This document shows positions 1 through 14,400 of a stretch of 64,000 bases of DNA, piece by piece. The stretch spans positions 25,852,250 to 25,916,249 of the forward strand of contig NC_066849.1 of NCBI RefSeq assembly GCF_001640805.2, in the 5' to 3' direction. How positions within the stretch are numbered: the stretch's first letter is position 1; each line of letters begins with the position of its first letter. The notes beneath the pieces are model-generated. The model saw nothing but the letters and a program-made list of their open reading frames with translations. It searched no databases and was not told the origin of the DNA. This stretch comes from Lates calcarifer. Taxonomy: Eukaryota; Chordata; Actinopteri; Centropomidae. The translations under genes were made by a program, and so were the position numbers.

Positions 1-814
1 GTGTTTGGCCATCTTTCCTGTGGGTTATGATAACATATTTGGAATATTGCTTTAGGGAAAGACGCCTGAGCACAAAGATCAAACCCATCAGCTCTTCTGC
101 TGTAACAGGTCACAGAGAAAATACATAAAGTCCCTTCTGTTTTGTTTGCATGATGGTCTTTTGATACTGCAGCTGGCTGCCTCTCTGCCCCTCTAGTGTC
201 TATCCACTATTCCCTGTCCACGTCCGCCTCTGCAGCATTAGAAAATAACCTTCACTCTGTTCTTGCTGATGACTCTCTTCAGCGGAAACCAGCACCCACA
301 CACACACACACAGACACCCCATCTCAAACCAATACTACAACTCCTCGAACTCCCGGGGTGAATCTGATAAACATGCTGCAGTCAGAAGGGATTCCCTGTA
401 AGACAGCAGCAGGGAGAGCAATGGTGGGAAGGAAGAGAGAGAGAATCTGAGTAGCCGGTGTGAAGTGATCTTTTCCTCTGTGGTGGGACAGACTGGAAAT
501 TGCTCCACACCACCACTGCCAGTAATCCAGGCCAGGCTCAGCTGTTCTGAGCGGGCAGCATGTGGTGGGGAGCTACCAGGGCCAGGTTTACTGGTGTGGA
601 AACAAATAAACACAGGGGAGCCTTGAACAGGTAAAGGGATTTTCTGTCACTCTGAGTGTGTGTGGCCTGGTGGATGATCTTCCATGTGGGAGGTGGGAAC
701 AGAGTCACGGCCTCTGACCACAAAGGATGTGGAGAGAGGAGTCATCATTCTTCTCCCTTCTCACTCATTCTTCCACTCCCCTCTATCTCTCACTGTCTGC
801 CTTTCTTCCTCTCC

Positions 815-1185
815 AGATTATTAGTGGATGGTGATGTTGGTCTCGACAGTCCACCACAATATCTCCACAACGACTGAACAGATTGAGATTAGATTTTGTT
901 GAGATATTCATGGTCTTCACAGGAGGAATCCTGATGACTGTACTGATCCCCTGACTTTTCCTCTAGCACCACCATTGAGATTGACATGTGTGGTTTTGCA
1001 TGAAATGTCTCAACAATCGCTGGATGGACTGCCATGAAATTTGGTTCAGATATTCATGCTCCTCTCAGGAAGAACTGCAATAACTTTGATGATTCCTTTA
1101 ACTTCAATGTGACCCTGTATCAGGTCAAAATCTAAATTTGTCCATTACAACAGTTTATCATCAAGTACCTACAAAATAAATGCCA
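815..1185 (+). repeat. teleost dispersed repeat, copy A
   Basis: The sequence has the features of a repeat very common in percomorph genomes: a block around 'gaaatgtctcaacaat', then 'tgccatgaaatttggt', 'cagatattcatg', 'aataactttgatgat' and 'caggtcaaaatctaaatttg'. A second, more rearranged fragment, which includes the 'gctaacattagc' part, occurs at 28795-29050. Recognition is from memory of fish genomes; the element class is not certain. Confidence 0.6.
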
Positions 1186-2453
1186 TTTACATTATACTCA
1201 GCTGAGAACCAGAGCAAACAGAACCAGAAGTTTTAACTATAAAACTCAACGTAACTGAACAATTTCCTGTTGGTTTAGTAATCTAAGAATCAATTAATCA
1301 TTTCAGCATAAGCTGGTACTCCATGCTAGTGATATGCAAGTTGGCGTGTTTCCCTCAGGGCTTCTAAAATTGGAATAAAACTGAGCTGAACTGAATGGTA
1401 AAATTATACCAATCGCATCCAAAAATGGAAGGGTTTTGTTGAGAAACCTCTCCTATTGAAAAGCAGTGTCTCATGTTCACATTACAAATGGCCTTATTAT
1501 CTATGATCTGACTAAGCTCTTGGCTCCATATCCCACCCAAACCACCATGGCGAAGGAGGATCAGTGCTGCCTGGAGACTGTGTGTCAGATCCCAGTTTGG
1601 AGGAGAAGGAGGAGAGGAGGGGGGTGGCGCCAAGGGATCTCCTGGGATCACCACGGAGCTCCGAGACAAAAGGGACATTGTGGCACAGACTGACCCATCC
1701 AAGAAAACATTACTTCCTGTCCCATCAGCTCCAGCATCCTCCGCACATGAGCTGCTCACTTCCCAGAACTGAAAAGTCCCTTTTTAACATCATCTGCTGT
1801 TAACTATTTACAGCAGCACTCAGCACTGACCATATGCAGACTCTGGCACTCAAACGCAGTTGACAAGATTTGCTGAACTGGCATCCACTGAGTTTCAATC
1901 TGACAGAGATCACAATGGAATTCTAGTGGTAAGGATGAGGAGTCTTTTTACATTTACTGGATATCTGGATATTGTAGCAGCGAAGAAACCAAATAAGGCA
2001 AAAGAAAAATAGGCGCTACTGACGGTGTTACATGAGGCATTTTTGGATGTGTAAGCCCATTAAGTGCATATCATTAAAACCTCAAATTACAGATGACAAT
2101 TTTCCAAAGCGTAAGTCCATTTTTTTCAACCTTTTTCTTCCCAGGGCACTGGCCAGAATTCTTACAAGGTTAGGTCTGAAATTTGCTGTAAGGTAATCCT
2201 TCTCAATACTCCAAGAGTGAACCAAATGACGTGAACGAGATCACAGGTGGGGGCATTCCCCACAGAAAATTATCACCAACTCTGCAGGTGTTCAGCAAAT
2301 ACAATCTGATAAAGCATGACGTTCCTAAACAGGCAACTTTAACGGGTGGTGAGGGAAGAAGAACATCTAGCAGCTAAAGAAACAGATATCTTTCTCTAGA
2401 GCTGATAGAGACACAATCAGAAACAGAACAGAAAATACAAGTTGGCTAAGTGA

Positions 2454-2575
2454 TTAGATCAGATTTCACTAGAAATCTGTGTACAATGTCATAAAACTGA
2501 AAAGAAGTCATATTTCACTAGAAATCTATGAATAGTTGAGGCAAGTGCTTCAAGTCATAAAACTGAAACCAACTC
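2454..2575. repeat. local imperfect duplication of about 50-60 bp
   Basis: The block 'atttcactagaaatct' followed at a distance by 'gtcataaaactgaaa' appears twice, first from about 2464 and again from about 2513. It looks like a short intronic tandem duplication with divergence between the copies. No function is implied. Confidence 0.6.
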
Positions 2576-2785
2576 TACTCTGGAAATAACACACAACTTT
2601 ATTCAAGACTGTTATCAGCTCTTTTCCTTTATCTTGCTCCTCAAAACAAACCCAGTGATTCCAGGGAAACAGGAGAAAGTTAACTCTATCGGAAAAGTTT
2701 AAACAGGGAGGTGGTCTTAATTCACAGGAACACAGTGTGCTGCACAGACTCTGACCAGGATTCATGTGAGTGTGTGGGATCCTAC

Positions 2786-5700
2786 CTTGACGTGACTCTG
2801 AGCACCGAGGTTGTAGATCTCTGTGGGCTTCACCTCGTTGATGATCTTCACCAGACACGTGCTGTCAGTCAGATCGCCATAATGCAGCTTCATGTCTGAC
2901 AGAAAGCGGGACAAACACACACCGATGAATTCACATGCAAAAAAAGGACTCACTTAAAACACACTTACAAACACTCATTTTCATTTTCAAATCTGAAAAC
3001 AAAACCGCATTTCCGCTAACTGGTCCTTCACATGTTCACCAACTGTGACTTTGTTTTCAGGAGTTTGTTTTTGATGTCTTATATCAGAGTCAAGAATAAA
3101 ACTCAGCCGTCGTTGATCTATTTTTGCTTGTGTGCTTCAAACAGAATCAGACATATTTGACGCCTCATTGAAAGGAGGTCAACCGACTGAGGTGATAAGT
3201 CGACTATGTTCTACTGTAACTGCAGTTCCTTAGAAGATGTTTTTCTACCAGTTGGCATGCTGTTAGTACATAATGCCAAAGCGAAATCTGCAGAGGAATG
3301 ATCTCCACAGTAGAGCATACATTTTCCTTATCAAGGTTTTAATATACCAAGCTCTATTTATGAATACAGGCTGCTTATATTGAAAAGTTTGATGTCAGTA
3401 GGTTAGTGACAAGGGTTTGCAGATGGGAGGAACGCCAAAGAAAAGAGGTTCCTGGCTGATTACTGATCAGCAGGTGCAAATATTGGCAGCTGCTGTATTT
3501 GAAGAATTAAATGTTTCTTTGTTTTCTTAGCTGGAACTAACACAAAGAAACATGACTGGACAGTTTCTTGAAGACAGGGAGTTTCACAAGCCATTGTGTT
3601 CCATGGAAATTTCAACTTGTAGAAGAGATTAGTAATCATCATTAAAGGTGACCTGGTGTCCAGGGGATTCACAAGCACCTTTCACACAGAAACGGAGCTG
3701 TATTGGCATTAAGAAGACCTTTAATTATGCCACCTGTGCTAGGATTACACTGAACCAGTAAAAGGGGTTTAAGATGCTGCACATACAATCACAACATCCC
3801 CACTCAAGTTCAGCCTCAAACCTAAAAAAAAACTTGATAAAGACTTCATCAAGAATAAAGACATAGATGAAATTAAAGAAGCTTTTTTCGTAACATGACA
3901 GTAATCTCCAATATCTAAAAGGGTTTGTAAATGGGACACTTACTGCCCTCAGTGTGCGTCTGGGGGTTCTGGTAAAGATGCTCAATGCGGCCAGTGTTAA
4001 AGGAGCTGGAACGACGCATAATACCATGAACCTGGGAGAAAAAGAGATGGAAAAGATGAACACAAGGAGGTTTAATCATCTTGTCTGTGCTCTCTGACTA
4101 GTAAATACCCAACAGTTTGTTTACAAATTAAGGCATCGTATTAAAAATATATATAAATCAAATAAGATATGAGAAAGAAAAATCTTTAATTGAAAAACCA
4201 TGAAAAATACTGTTTTGCGCTACAGTAGTGGACCGTGAATATAAACTCAACACTTCCTGTAGCTGCTTCACAGTAAAAGCTGTCCAGAACAGAATATTAT
4301 AGTTGTGGTTTTTAGATCAGATCATTTTTAACTAAGGCTAGCAGTTGGTCTTTATCAGTCTACATTTGGACCATTTCCATCACATTTTTGTCTGTGAATC
4401 AGTTTTACAATATGAAGTTTTTCAGTAAAAAGCTGCAAATCTCAAACCTCCCAACACACATTAATAATGATAAGCGCCACCTTTTCCTGTGCCAATGATG
4501 TCAAGCGTATTAGAAATATATCCTACTAAACTGGGCCAGTGTGGTCATAAAATATGGTAATTTAATACACAAAACAGAGTCATATTTTGTCTCGCCATTA
4601 CAGCACTGGCTTGCATATAAAACACTGTCCTTCATAGGCTCATTTTCCATTTGAGAGTTAGATAAAAAATGTAGTTTGTTGGTTTAAAATGTAAGTCTTT
4701 ATAGATGTATTTTGTTGTCACTGATCTACAGTATGATAACAGTATATTTTTTATGTGACAACAACATTTAAAAAATGTCAAATATAACATTGTGGTCTGC
4801 TCTACTTCATCGAAAATTATTCTTATGTTCAAAAGACCTTTGGACACATACTATATTTTGTATTGCAAAAGTTGATACAACAATATTGTGTGTCATGGCT
4901 CCAGTTCACAGTGTTTTTAATGCTGCCTGTGATCTGATGATCTGTACACCATGTCCTGAAGGGGGAGGACGTGTGAGGAAGCTCTGCTCAGGGAAGATAA
5001 CAGGACCTGATCCAAGGGGAGTCCATTAGTGGGAGGACGCTGTGGCTTGACCTCACTTCCTTTATTCACTGTGCACTTCCTGCCTGCATGTGCGCTCCTC
5101 TTTAATGCCTCCCCCCACCCCCTCCACATCAGCATATCCCCCAACCTGGATCCAGTCTACTTCCTCTCTCCTGTCTGTAAATCTGGACCAGGCTGCGATG
5201 AAGGTGTGTGTTTCTGCTACACACATCTCAAGGGAAGTGAAGTCATGCAGCTACTGTCAGGAAAACACAATGAGCTCTGGTGCAACACGTATGTTTATGC
5301 AAGTGTGTTGAATGTATAGACTTTTCAGGGGTGTGAAACCACCAGATGCAGCCTCGGTCAGTCAGAAACAGCTTGTTAACCTCTGCATCCATCAACAGGC
5401 TGTTGACTTTTTGCGCTCATGAAAACACAGTGTGGCAGGTGAAAGCTAGTGACCTCTTTCAAACGGTGATATGATAACAGCAATTTCCCTGTTAATGGTC
5501 CGACCTAGGGGTAAAAGGTGAGGGGTTAACTGGCTCGAGAGCAACACAAAGGGTTTTATCAGAGTGAGATGTGAGTCAGTCCACATATGAAGCCCACTGT
5601 CAAATTACGTCACAATCCCCTGGGAGCTCCCACACACTGCTGTGACTGGATGCGGCTTATCAAGGGAATGTTGCTCTGTGTGTGTTTCTGTGTATGTTGG

Positions 5701-8435
5701 CATTTATGAGTGTCTGGATTTGTGTGTGTGTGTGTCTACGTTTCCAAATAAGAGATTCTTGGTACTGTTTAAGCCTGAAGTCTGGGTTTCTCCCTCACCT
5801 CATAGCCTTTGGCGAGCAGGAACTCCGCGAGGTAGGAACCATCCTGAAAAATAGAAGAAAAAACAACATTTAAATACAATGTACAATGATAATTATAATA
5901 CACACAAATGTGCAGCTCAGACATATTGATTCAGTTATCTGGTATTGACTGAGTCACTGCAACACAACCAAAACACAAGATAAAATACTGAGTGAATTCA
6001 AGATATCCACAACTGAAAGTGCTTCACAGACTCTCTGGAGACAAACTTTGTTATTCTTTCATTATTAGGCCAAGACGAACAAAGAAGGGATGCTTTGTTG
6101 TTTAGCACAACAAACAACAGATACACACACACACACACACACACACACAGGTAGGACTGTGCCAAATGTGAAACCGTCTAATAGTAAAATTATGTAAAAT
6201 AAGTGGAAGAAGGTCCAAAAGGTCCAGACAAAATCAACAAAAAGTTAGTTATTCAAAAAAATTATAAGAATAAACCACAAAATAAATCATCTACTAAATG
6301 TAAAGCCTTTACATCCCTACTAAATGATCTATTTATCAAAATAATTAATACATTCCTACATTGTTTTCCTTTTACTCAAAACAGTAGGCCTACTAACTCT
6401 GCCTCCTATCCGCCCAGAGGCTGAAATGTTCCCCGTGTTGTGGAGCTTACTTGATGAAGAATAACACTAAAATCCACAGAGGAACCGTGGCACGTTCTCA
6501 GAGATGCTTGGTATAACCTGCCTGCCAAGTACCTTGAAAAACCAAATATTGATTTTATTTATTTACTTCCTGTTTACTGAACTTTGTATGACGTTAATTG
6601 ATGCATTTATTTCTGAACGCATCCTCGCTTTGCGTTTCGTGCCTTAAACTTTTGCACAGTGTCTAAATCTTCTTTAAATTCGGCTTCTTCTGAGCGAAAC
6701 TGGCTGGCGCAGTGATTTGTTGGAAAGTAAACCTGTATATTGTTGAATCCATGACACATTAGCGGTCAAACAAGAATGACTCTTTCACGGTGCTGGAACA
6801 CAGCCCTCCTGAAACCTGCACACTGCAGCTGAATACTGAGGCCTGGGATCATTAGGTGTAACATCCACATGAATCAGGAGCTTTGGCCAGACGTAGGGCC
6901 AATGTGTGTGTCTGCGTGTGTGTGCGAGTGTGTGAGAGAGCGAGCCCTGTCAATAAGGTCTTGTTCCCCTCACCCATGTTACTCCTCGTCTTTTTTCCTT
7001 GCTCAGACTTTCCGACCGCACATTCTGGAACACTCTGGAACATTCCGAACTAGTCATGGCATTCATCGCTCAATCCCCCTCACATATGTGCACACACACA
7101 TTTAAACACACACGTACGCTCACACTGCCAGCATGCCAGCCCCGCGCTTCCTCTCCAGGTCTGGGGGGTAACAGTGGAGGTGGAGGGCAGGAGAGAGCAG
7201 AGGAGAAAGGGTCCTGGGGGAGCGTGGGGAGGGGAGGAGAGTAGAGGCTGGAGGACACCCAGGAACCCCACACTCAGAGCCAGGCAGAGATGGTCATGCC
7301 TAAGGCTGCGTTAGGCCTTGACATCAGGGAGACCTTACAGGTACAGGCCGAGTGCCATGGAGAAAAGTCAGTGGAATTACCTGTAGAAGCTTTACGCTAC
7401 AGGCTGGAAAAAGCAGCAGAGGCTTTATCTCTCCGTTTTATTCCCTAGTGAGTTGCATTAAAGAAATACTAGGCTGATTCATGCCCACTAGGGGGCAGAA
7501 GAAAACAAGCCCGGATATATTGCTTATATTTATTTTACATCTCTAGATGCTCAGATTTCTGTTTAAGCTTTGGCCACCCAAACACTGAAAGGTAAATCAT
7601 AAATTTTATAATTCACACCTGTGTTTTTCCTACCATCACCTGTCTGTAAGAAAAAGGCCAATATCAGCCGCTGATGAAGACTGTGAGATGCGTCTGAAAG
7701 CACCAGAAAGTAGGGATATTTTACCCAACATTCCCAAGATTGAGTATGAGTTATGATGGTCACAAGTATGGTGATGTACATTTATTTTTCCAAAGGTTAA
7801 TGCAGTAACCTTCTGTTGATTCAGGAGCTTGAAACTGTGTTTTCTTGTTGATATTGCTCTATTACATGGCTGCTTGTTATCTAGGGCAATTCACAAAATT
7901 ATTTTTGCCCCTCTGCATTAATTTGTATTTCCACAGTTCTCACTTCCATCATTGATTTTGCCCTGAAACAAAGCTGCATAGGTTTAAAAATGCCAAACAG
8001 CTAGTACTATCCTCTAAAGACATGCTAACAGTAAATGTTTATAGTTTTATAAAAATAAATTTATGGTTTAGCACTATCATTAAGATCAGCATCTGCAGGT
8101 TGAGCACTCTGGCGGTCAGTTGGCACTGATGCCCAACCTGTTTCTGCCTAACCAAGAGGGGGGGTGGGAGGAAGGTGGGGGGGGGCACTGGCAGCCCCTC
8201 GCCCGTCCCCACGGCGTTCAAAGCTCCAGCCGGTGTCATGTTTTCCTGCCCCTGTGCCAGGGTCAAAGCGTTCCATGCCAGACCAATATGGAAAACAAGC
8301 CTGAAGAGCTGCAGCTCTGTTTCAAAACAAGAGGCTCCTTTGAGGCCGTATTAGCCCATAAACCCTGGCCTCACCTCGCCGTTTCCTGTTATGGGGAGTT
8401 GGGCGCTTGGTGGGAGCGAGGGGTGTGCACGCGCA

Positions 8436-8489
<54 letters not shown>

Positions 8490-11400
8490 ATGTTCACCTG
8501 CCAGGTCAATGCCATACCACAAACTCCCCAAAGACTCATTTTGGCCTTTGACACAATATGATCTCTCTCTTCTGTAGCTCCACTGAATATAAGCCAAAAG
8601 GCTGGTCCAGTAACTGGAGGGTGAAAGTTAATTGAAGTACAAGACAATGATTGTTTCATATTTGTATTAACTGAATCCCTCCTCTTAATCTCAAGGACTG
8701 TTTGTAGTGGCCACGATTGTCCACAGGGGGAGCAAGATTTAAACAAAACTCTCATACTGCAGACAGGTACAGGTGTGAAACATTTACTATCACTAAACAG
8801 AGTGGTGTAAACTCAGCATTGTTCATTTTCTGCCTTTAAATAGACTTAAATTTGCATGTTTAAACAAAATAAATGTTCTTCTCCTTGAAACACAGTATAA
8901 TTCTGTTAATTTAATGAGATAAAAACTGATTAAGTGCATACATATGCATATTTGTGGGTATGTGTGGGACATAAAAAACCACACTGTTATGTAAATGTAA
9001 CTTCTGCCAATAATACACAGGCACATGCTATATAATCACAGTCACTAGTCTCGTTAAATGATTTTAAAAACAAAGTGTCAGACATTTTAAGGACTGAATT
9101 GAGTGCAGCTGTGTCAATGTATAGCTTTTTTAATTCATTTTAAATAGTGTCATAATTTTCTGCATTTTTCTGTAAAATACTACAACTTTAAAATCACATT
9201 CTTTAAAAAAAATTCTCTGTAAGCAACATAATATAAAAGTAGAGAAGACAAAGGTTACAAAGAAAGAGGAAGCCCAGACAGAATATATGGATTTTGGGTG
9301 AAAGGAGCTGATGTTGACATTAGACTAAATCAGTCCATGTGTCTGAAATATGTTAATAATGTTCGCTCATCAGAACTGCTCTCAGAGTGCTATCATTAGC
9401 TCCAATCAACATTCCCATAATCATCATTATCACATCATCATCCTGTGGTTCCAGTAAGAGGATATATACGCATCTATATCAGAAGGTGGCACTGCTCTGT
9501 GTTCATGTGTTTCTCACAGGAAAGCTATTCAGTGTATGTACTTAACAGCATCATACCACTGCAATGCAATTAGTTCTTCACTACAAAAACTATAAACACA
9601 GCTGTGTCTAGAGGGGAGGATCTCTCCTTCCTTATTAGTGCTATTAAAATACCTGAGTTTGAGTGACCCATATCTGCAACACTGATTTCTATCAGGATAT
9701 ATCTATACAGTATCAGCTACAGGGAGATATACTGACAAAACCAACTCGCTGCAGGTGATGTGAACAAAGCTATTGAGCTATTTATTCTCTAAACTTAAAT
9801 TTTAATTTTAAAATGCTCTGAAATGCACAAATTAAAGATAATCTTTAAGATAATAAAACAATATTTGCAACCTCATTAGGAATCTCATGACAATAATAGG
9901 AAATGAAAAAAGCCAGAAATGGACAGAAATAGCTACAAAGATAAAACACTGCACAACCACTTAAAAACAATCTGTCCAGGAGAAATGTAGTAAATTATAT
10001 AATGGATATTAAGATGGAGGAATGGCAGCTGATTCGCCTGCTGATAAATGGACCATTTCCATCACATAGTCAGACAAAGTCAGATATAACTGTGGCTCAG
10101 GAGGTAGAGCGGGTCGCCACAGCACCGAATCACAACAAAAGACATATAGAGCAGGTTTAGACCATGTAATATTTACAGCAACAGACCTAACATGACCTGC
10201 AATGAGCAGCACTTGGCGACAGTGGCAAGGAAAAACTTCCTTTTAGAGGCAGAAACTTTGAGCAGAACCAGAGCACTCTGGATAAAAGCGCTGTATGAAT
10301 GGGTGAATGTGACCTGTGGAGTAAAGTGCCTATATGACTAGAAAAGTGCTGTATGAATTCAGTTCCTTTGCTGAAGTTCTTTTTCTGGTGTCTCGAGGAG
10401 TCACATTGCATGTAGGCTGCAATTAGCAATTATTTTCATCATTGACTGATGTGATGATCATTTTCTGAATTAATCAAATAACAGTGAAAACCAGCAATCA
10501 TCATTTTCCAGATCCTGAGACAACTTATTCTCGTTTTGTCCCACCAACAATCCAAAACCCATTTTAACATATTTGTACACACTGAGGTGTCCTCAAATAC
10601 GGTGTCATGACCTCTGAGACTGTGAACACAGCCACCATCTTTCCTTCAGCCTGGGAGGAGAGAAGAAGGAAGTACAGTATGTGATGTACTTGGACAAACC
10701 CCAGCACTATGAGTTTGGTACCCCCTGCTGGTGGAATGGTGGACAAGTGAATTACTGGGTCCTTTACGAGCAGTATCACTGGGTCATCTCTGTGACCTTT
10801 GACCCGTAATTAAGGGTCAGATCACCTGCATAAGATTAAGGAGGAAAAGACCTAATGGAAAACATATCTGACCCAGTCCAAATTTTTAAAGAGCTCAGCC
10901 TGTGTGCCTGCAGGCATTATGCATGTATTCATCTGAACACAGAGTTCATGGCCAAACGTACGTTTATTTGTCATTGTGTATAAGTTACAAATGAATCACT
11001 TTAATGTGCTTTCTTTAGACCGCAGGCAGAAGCTGCCAAGCACACCACCGGTCTGCAATTAGGCCCGATATGGTTTAATGAAGCTGTAATCACAGACCGC
11101 AACACACACAAGCACATCCACACACACATAACACACACATTCAGCATTAAGTAGGAATATTTGGTGTGCTGTGTGAGGAGCAGCCTGAATCTCTCTTCCC
11201 TTGACTTTAGGACCACTCAGGCGTGTCGGTGAAATAAATGAGTGAGCACAGCTTCCTGGTATCAATATGATTCAGGAATCAGAAACTTCTGCTGCATACA
11301 GGAAGTACACTGCTTCACAACAGTTACAACAGTTACTGTATATATACATACTGCAGATACAGCTGCAGTAAAAATATCTTAGCTACTGTATGTTGAGATA

Positions 11401-14400
11401 TTTCAGCCACATTGAGCTGCAATGGAGCAGCTCTTGACCATGTGACCTGACTGGAAGGCTGCTAGTCCCCAAACCAGCAGGATGGGTGGGTAAAGTGAAA
11501 GGTGCAGCGCCTGCTCCTCCCTCATTATGACCTCTACGCTGACTACGCTTAAGCCCCAACAGCTCCAGGGAAGAGAAACAGTGAAGCTTCTTGGATTGAA
11601 GACAGTTTTAAATTAAAAAGTATCTTAAAGCATGTGTAGAATTAAGCTTTGTGCCATGATAATCCTATTTTCCAATAAGTCAAATCAGTGTTTATGATGA
11701 GGATTAACTGTCAAACTCACTCATCTGAATGCAAGATACACTAGAACCAAAGCAGTGAAGTTACAGCAGCAAATTCTGCAGGAATGAAGTGACCAACATA
11801 ATTATGTTAACAATACTTGCTCAGGACTAGTCAATACAATCAAGGATTACATTCACATCAATATTTGTAAATATTAATCAGTGGATGACATTTTCAGTTT
11901 TGTTTGTCCATATTAATTACAGTAGATTCTGGTTGTGGGTTGTGGATGTCGGAGCTGATTGGTTAAACTTTGTCACTGGTTACTGCAGCTACCCTCAGTT
12001 TGTAGTAAACATACAGTAAATTAATCTATTCAGAACAGTAATAGCATTTAGTTCAGTAAGTGATTCATATGGTTGCTGATTTAATAAATCTGGTTTACAT
12101 ACAGTCGTATTCTGGCACCACTCTGGGAACAGTTAAATCATTTTTAACTGCTCTGTTGCTGGCAGTTTTTTATAAGACTCAGCGAAACTGAAAACACTCT
12201 CTGCAGGATAATATGTTGTATCAAAAATGGTTCCATATCATTTCAAATGTGCTTTCTCTCCACAGTACAGACATCATGTTGTACCGAAGATGACTGTCTT
12301 ATAAACAAGTAGCGCATTGCTAAACTGGTTTATCATCACACCATCAGATCATGGGTTACTCCACTGCCAATGCTAAGCATGTGCCTTTAACTTTTCTTTT
12401 TAGCACCAACTGCAGCTGAACTTACATGTGTTCCTGTCTTTCTACAAGTTACCAGACTTCATTCAGAGCAGGAATCAGTCTTAAAGGAGCCATCAGGAGC
12501 CATTATGAGCGACAGAGGAGATGTGCGCACGCATTCTTAGCTTTATGATTATTATTATTGGCTCCTGCTCAGACTCTATCCTGTGCTTAACAGTGGAGTC
12601 AGTGGAACGAGGCAAGTGGGGAACGAGAGAAGTGTATCAAACGCCAACAAAAGGATGAAGGAAAGAGGCTTGTAGAACGAACATCAAACAGCTCGAGGGG
12701 TCGTATCGCAGCGCGGCGTTGTTTTCCCAACCAGAGGAGCTGAAGAAAGAAGTGTGAGCCTCAAAGCCAAAGTAAAGTTTCACTGTCAAACACTGAGACT
12801 GAACCTGTCCTCTTCATAACCCCGCATCGTAAAAAAGCAGTGTCAGCCAGAGCCCCTGCCCGGCTCTGCAGCTCTGCCTTGGCACTCCGGTGGTCTCCCA
12901 TAACTCACACCCTCTCACCCCAATACTTCACACTGAGACAGCAGTCTAAGATATTCAGACTGAGCAGCATGCTGCCCTGAAATTTATGAACAGTAGTTAG
13001 CCAGGCGATTTATGGCATCACTGTGACCCCCATGGCCCTGGCTAGTGACTTCTGTGATGGTCTATCCAGATGCCTGCCTGCCTGCCTTCTACATGGGCTC
13101 TCAGTATTCAATAGTAACGCCATGACCGGCAGAATAAAAATGAATTAACACTGTTATTCTTCCTTTTTTTCCTGTTAAAAGAGGGCGAGGGGAGAAGGAG
13201 CTTCGGAAAGGAATGTGAGATGCTGAAAATGACTTTCCAAGACCTCCGATAGTCGTCTCTCCAGGGCTGCAGTCTGGGAACGGTCAACTGACAACTTTCA
13301 CCTCAAACCATGAAACATTCCCCAAGTCTCTGCTTATTCCCTGCTGCTTATTTGCTCTGATGCAAATCATAAACTGACAATGCTCTTCTGCATGTGCATA
13401 CAACCGCAAAAGACACACATTCACACAAAATACACACACACTATATTTGAATGCACACACATAACCATTAATGCAAATGTCTTCGACAGGTTCTTGTCGC
13501 TGCCACAAAATGACAATGCTGTGAAGCTGCAACTAACAATTACTTTCACTGGTGACTAATCTGACAATTAGTGTCCAAGGTGATGTCTTCAAATGTCTTG
13601 TTTTGTCCAACTTAAAGTCCAAAACCCCCCAAAATATTCTGTTTATTTTCATATGTGACAAAGAGCAGCTTCAAATCCTGACATTTCAGAAGCCGGAACC
13701 AGGGAATGTTTATTAGCAATCTGATATTTCATAGAGACAACCAAAAAGAAGAGTTAGACCTAACATGACTGCCACTCAATAGAAATACTGAATGTCATTG
13801 CATGGGTGTTAATGCAAAAATTCAGTTGTAAGCAAACAGCGGCCCATGTGCCAAAACTGGCCCTCTGATGGAAGCTGAAGTTCTCACTTGTACAGTTTAC
13901 ATCAAATCCTTTATATGATTCTACTGTACAGTTAATACAAAGCTCACATTAACCCCAATAAATATGAACTCCTAACATCTAATAAATCAGTGCTTCCATG
14001 TGAGGCTATCGGAGCAGTCCTCCTGTCCTATTCTATTCCAAGCTTTACTATCTGAATTGCTGTATGAATGAACAACATCATTACTTTTTTTTAATGTTTG
14101 GGTTGGGCTAAGTGGGGACATTTTTTCTGTTGCATATAAAACCATGAATTTTGCATTCATCCCTAATGCTGATCTGGGATCTATGTGCACCTGTCCACAG
14201 ATCCAGAACAGACACATGTGTAATAAGTAGTCTGAACAATGCTGAACTTTTAGAGGCTGATACCAGTATCAATATATAATGATGATAGCTTGGCCAATGT
14301 TGATTTTTACTGATAAAATCACCAAAGACTAAGAGTTATGACAAATATATGTACTGAAGGAGTACATTTTAATGTTAATAATAAAGTTATAAAGAGAAAA

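Larger units (their letters stand above)
1..2785 (-). other. gmds: partial intron 4 of gmds
   Basis: This stretch lies downstream of the last gmds exon in the window and should be intron 4, since the next conserved part of the enzyme (starting ISFDLAEYT in human) is not found here on the minus strand. It contains a teleost dispersed repeat at about 815-1185 and a small local duplication near 2454-2575. No other coding or RNA signal was seen. Confidence 0.7.

Noticed and set aside
1..2785. Further gmds exons left of 2786
   Set aside because: The expected continuation (ISFDLAEYTADVDG-like) was looked for on the minus strand and not seen.
8440..8484. Regular repeats as a CRISPR array
   Set aside because: These and the other runs are simple dinucleotide microsatellites without spacers, in a eukaryotic genome.
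8120..8551. 143-codon plus-strand open frame
   Set aside because: It runs through a G-rich tract and a CA microsatellite (His-Thr repeat), so it is open by composition only.
10085..10135. Possible tRNA gene
   Set aside because: Only the A-box half is present; it is the head of a SINE. The reverse copy at 35350-35542 shows the same head with a SINE tail.
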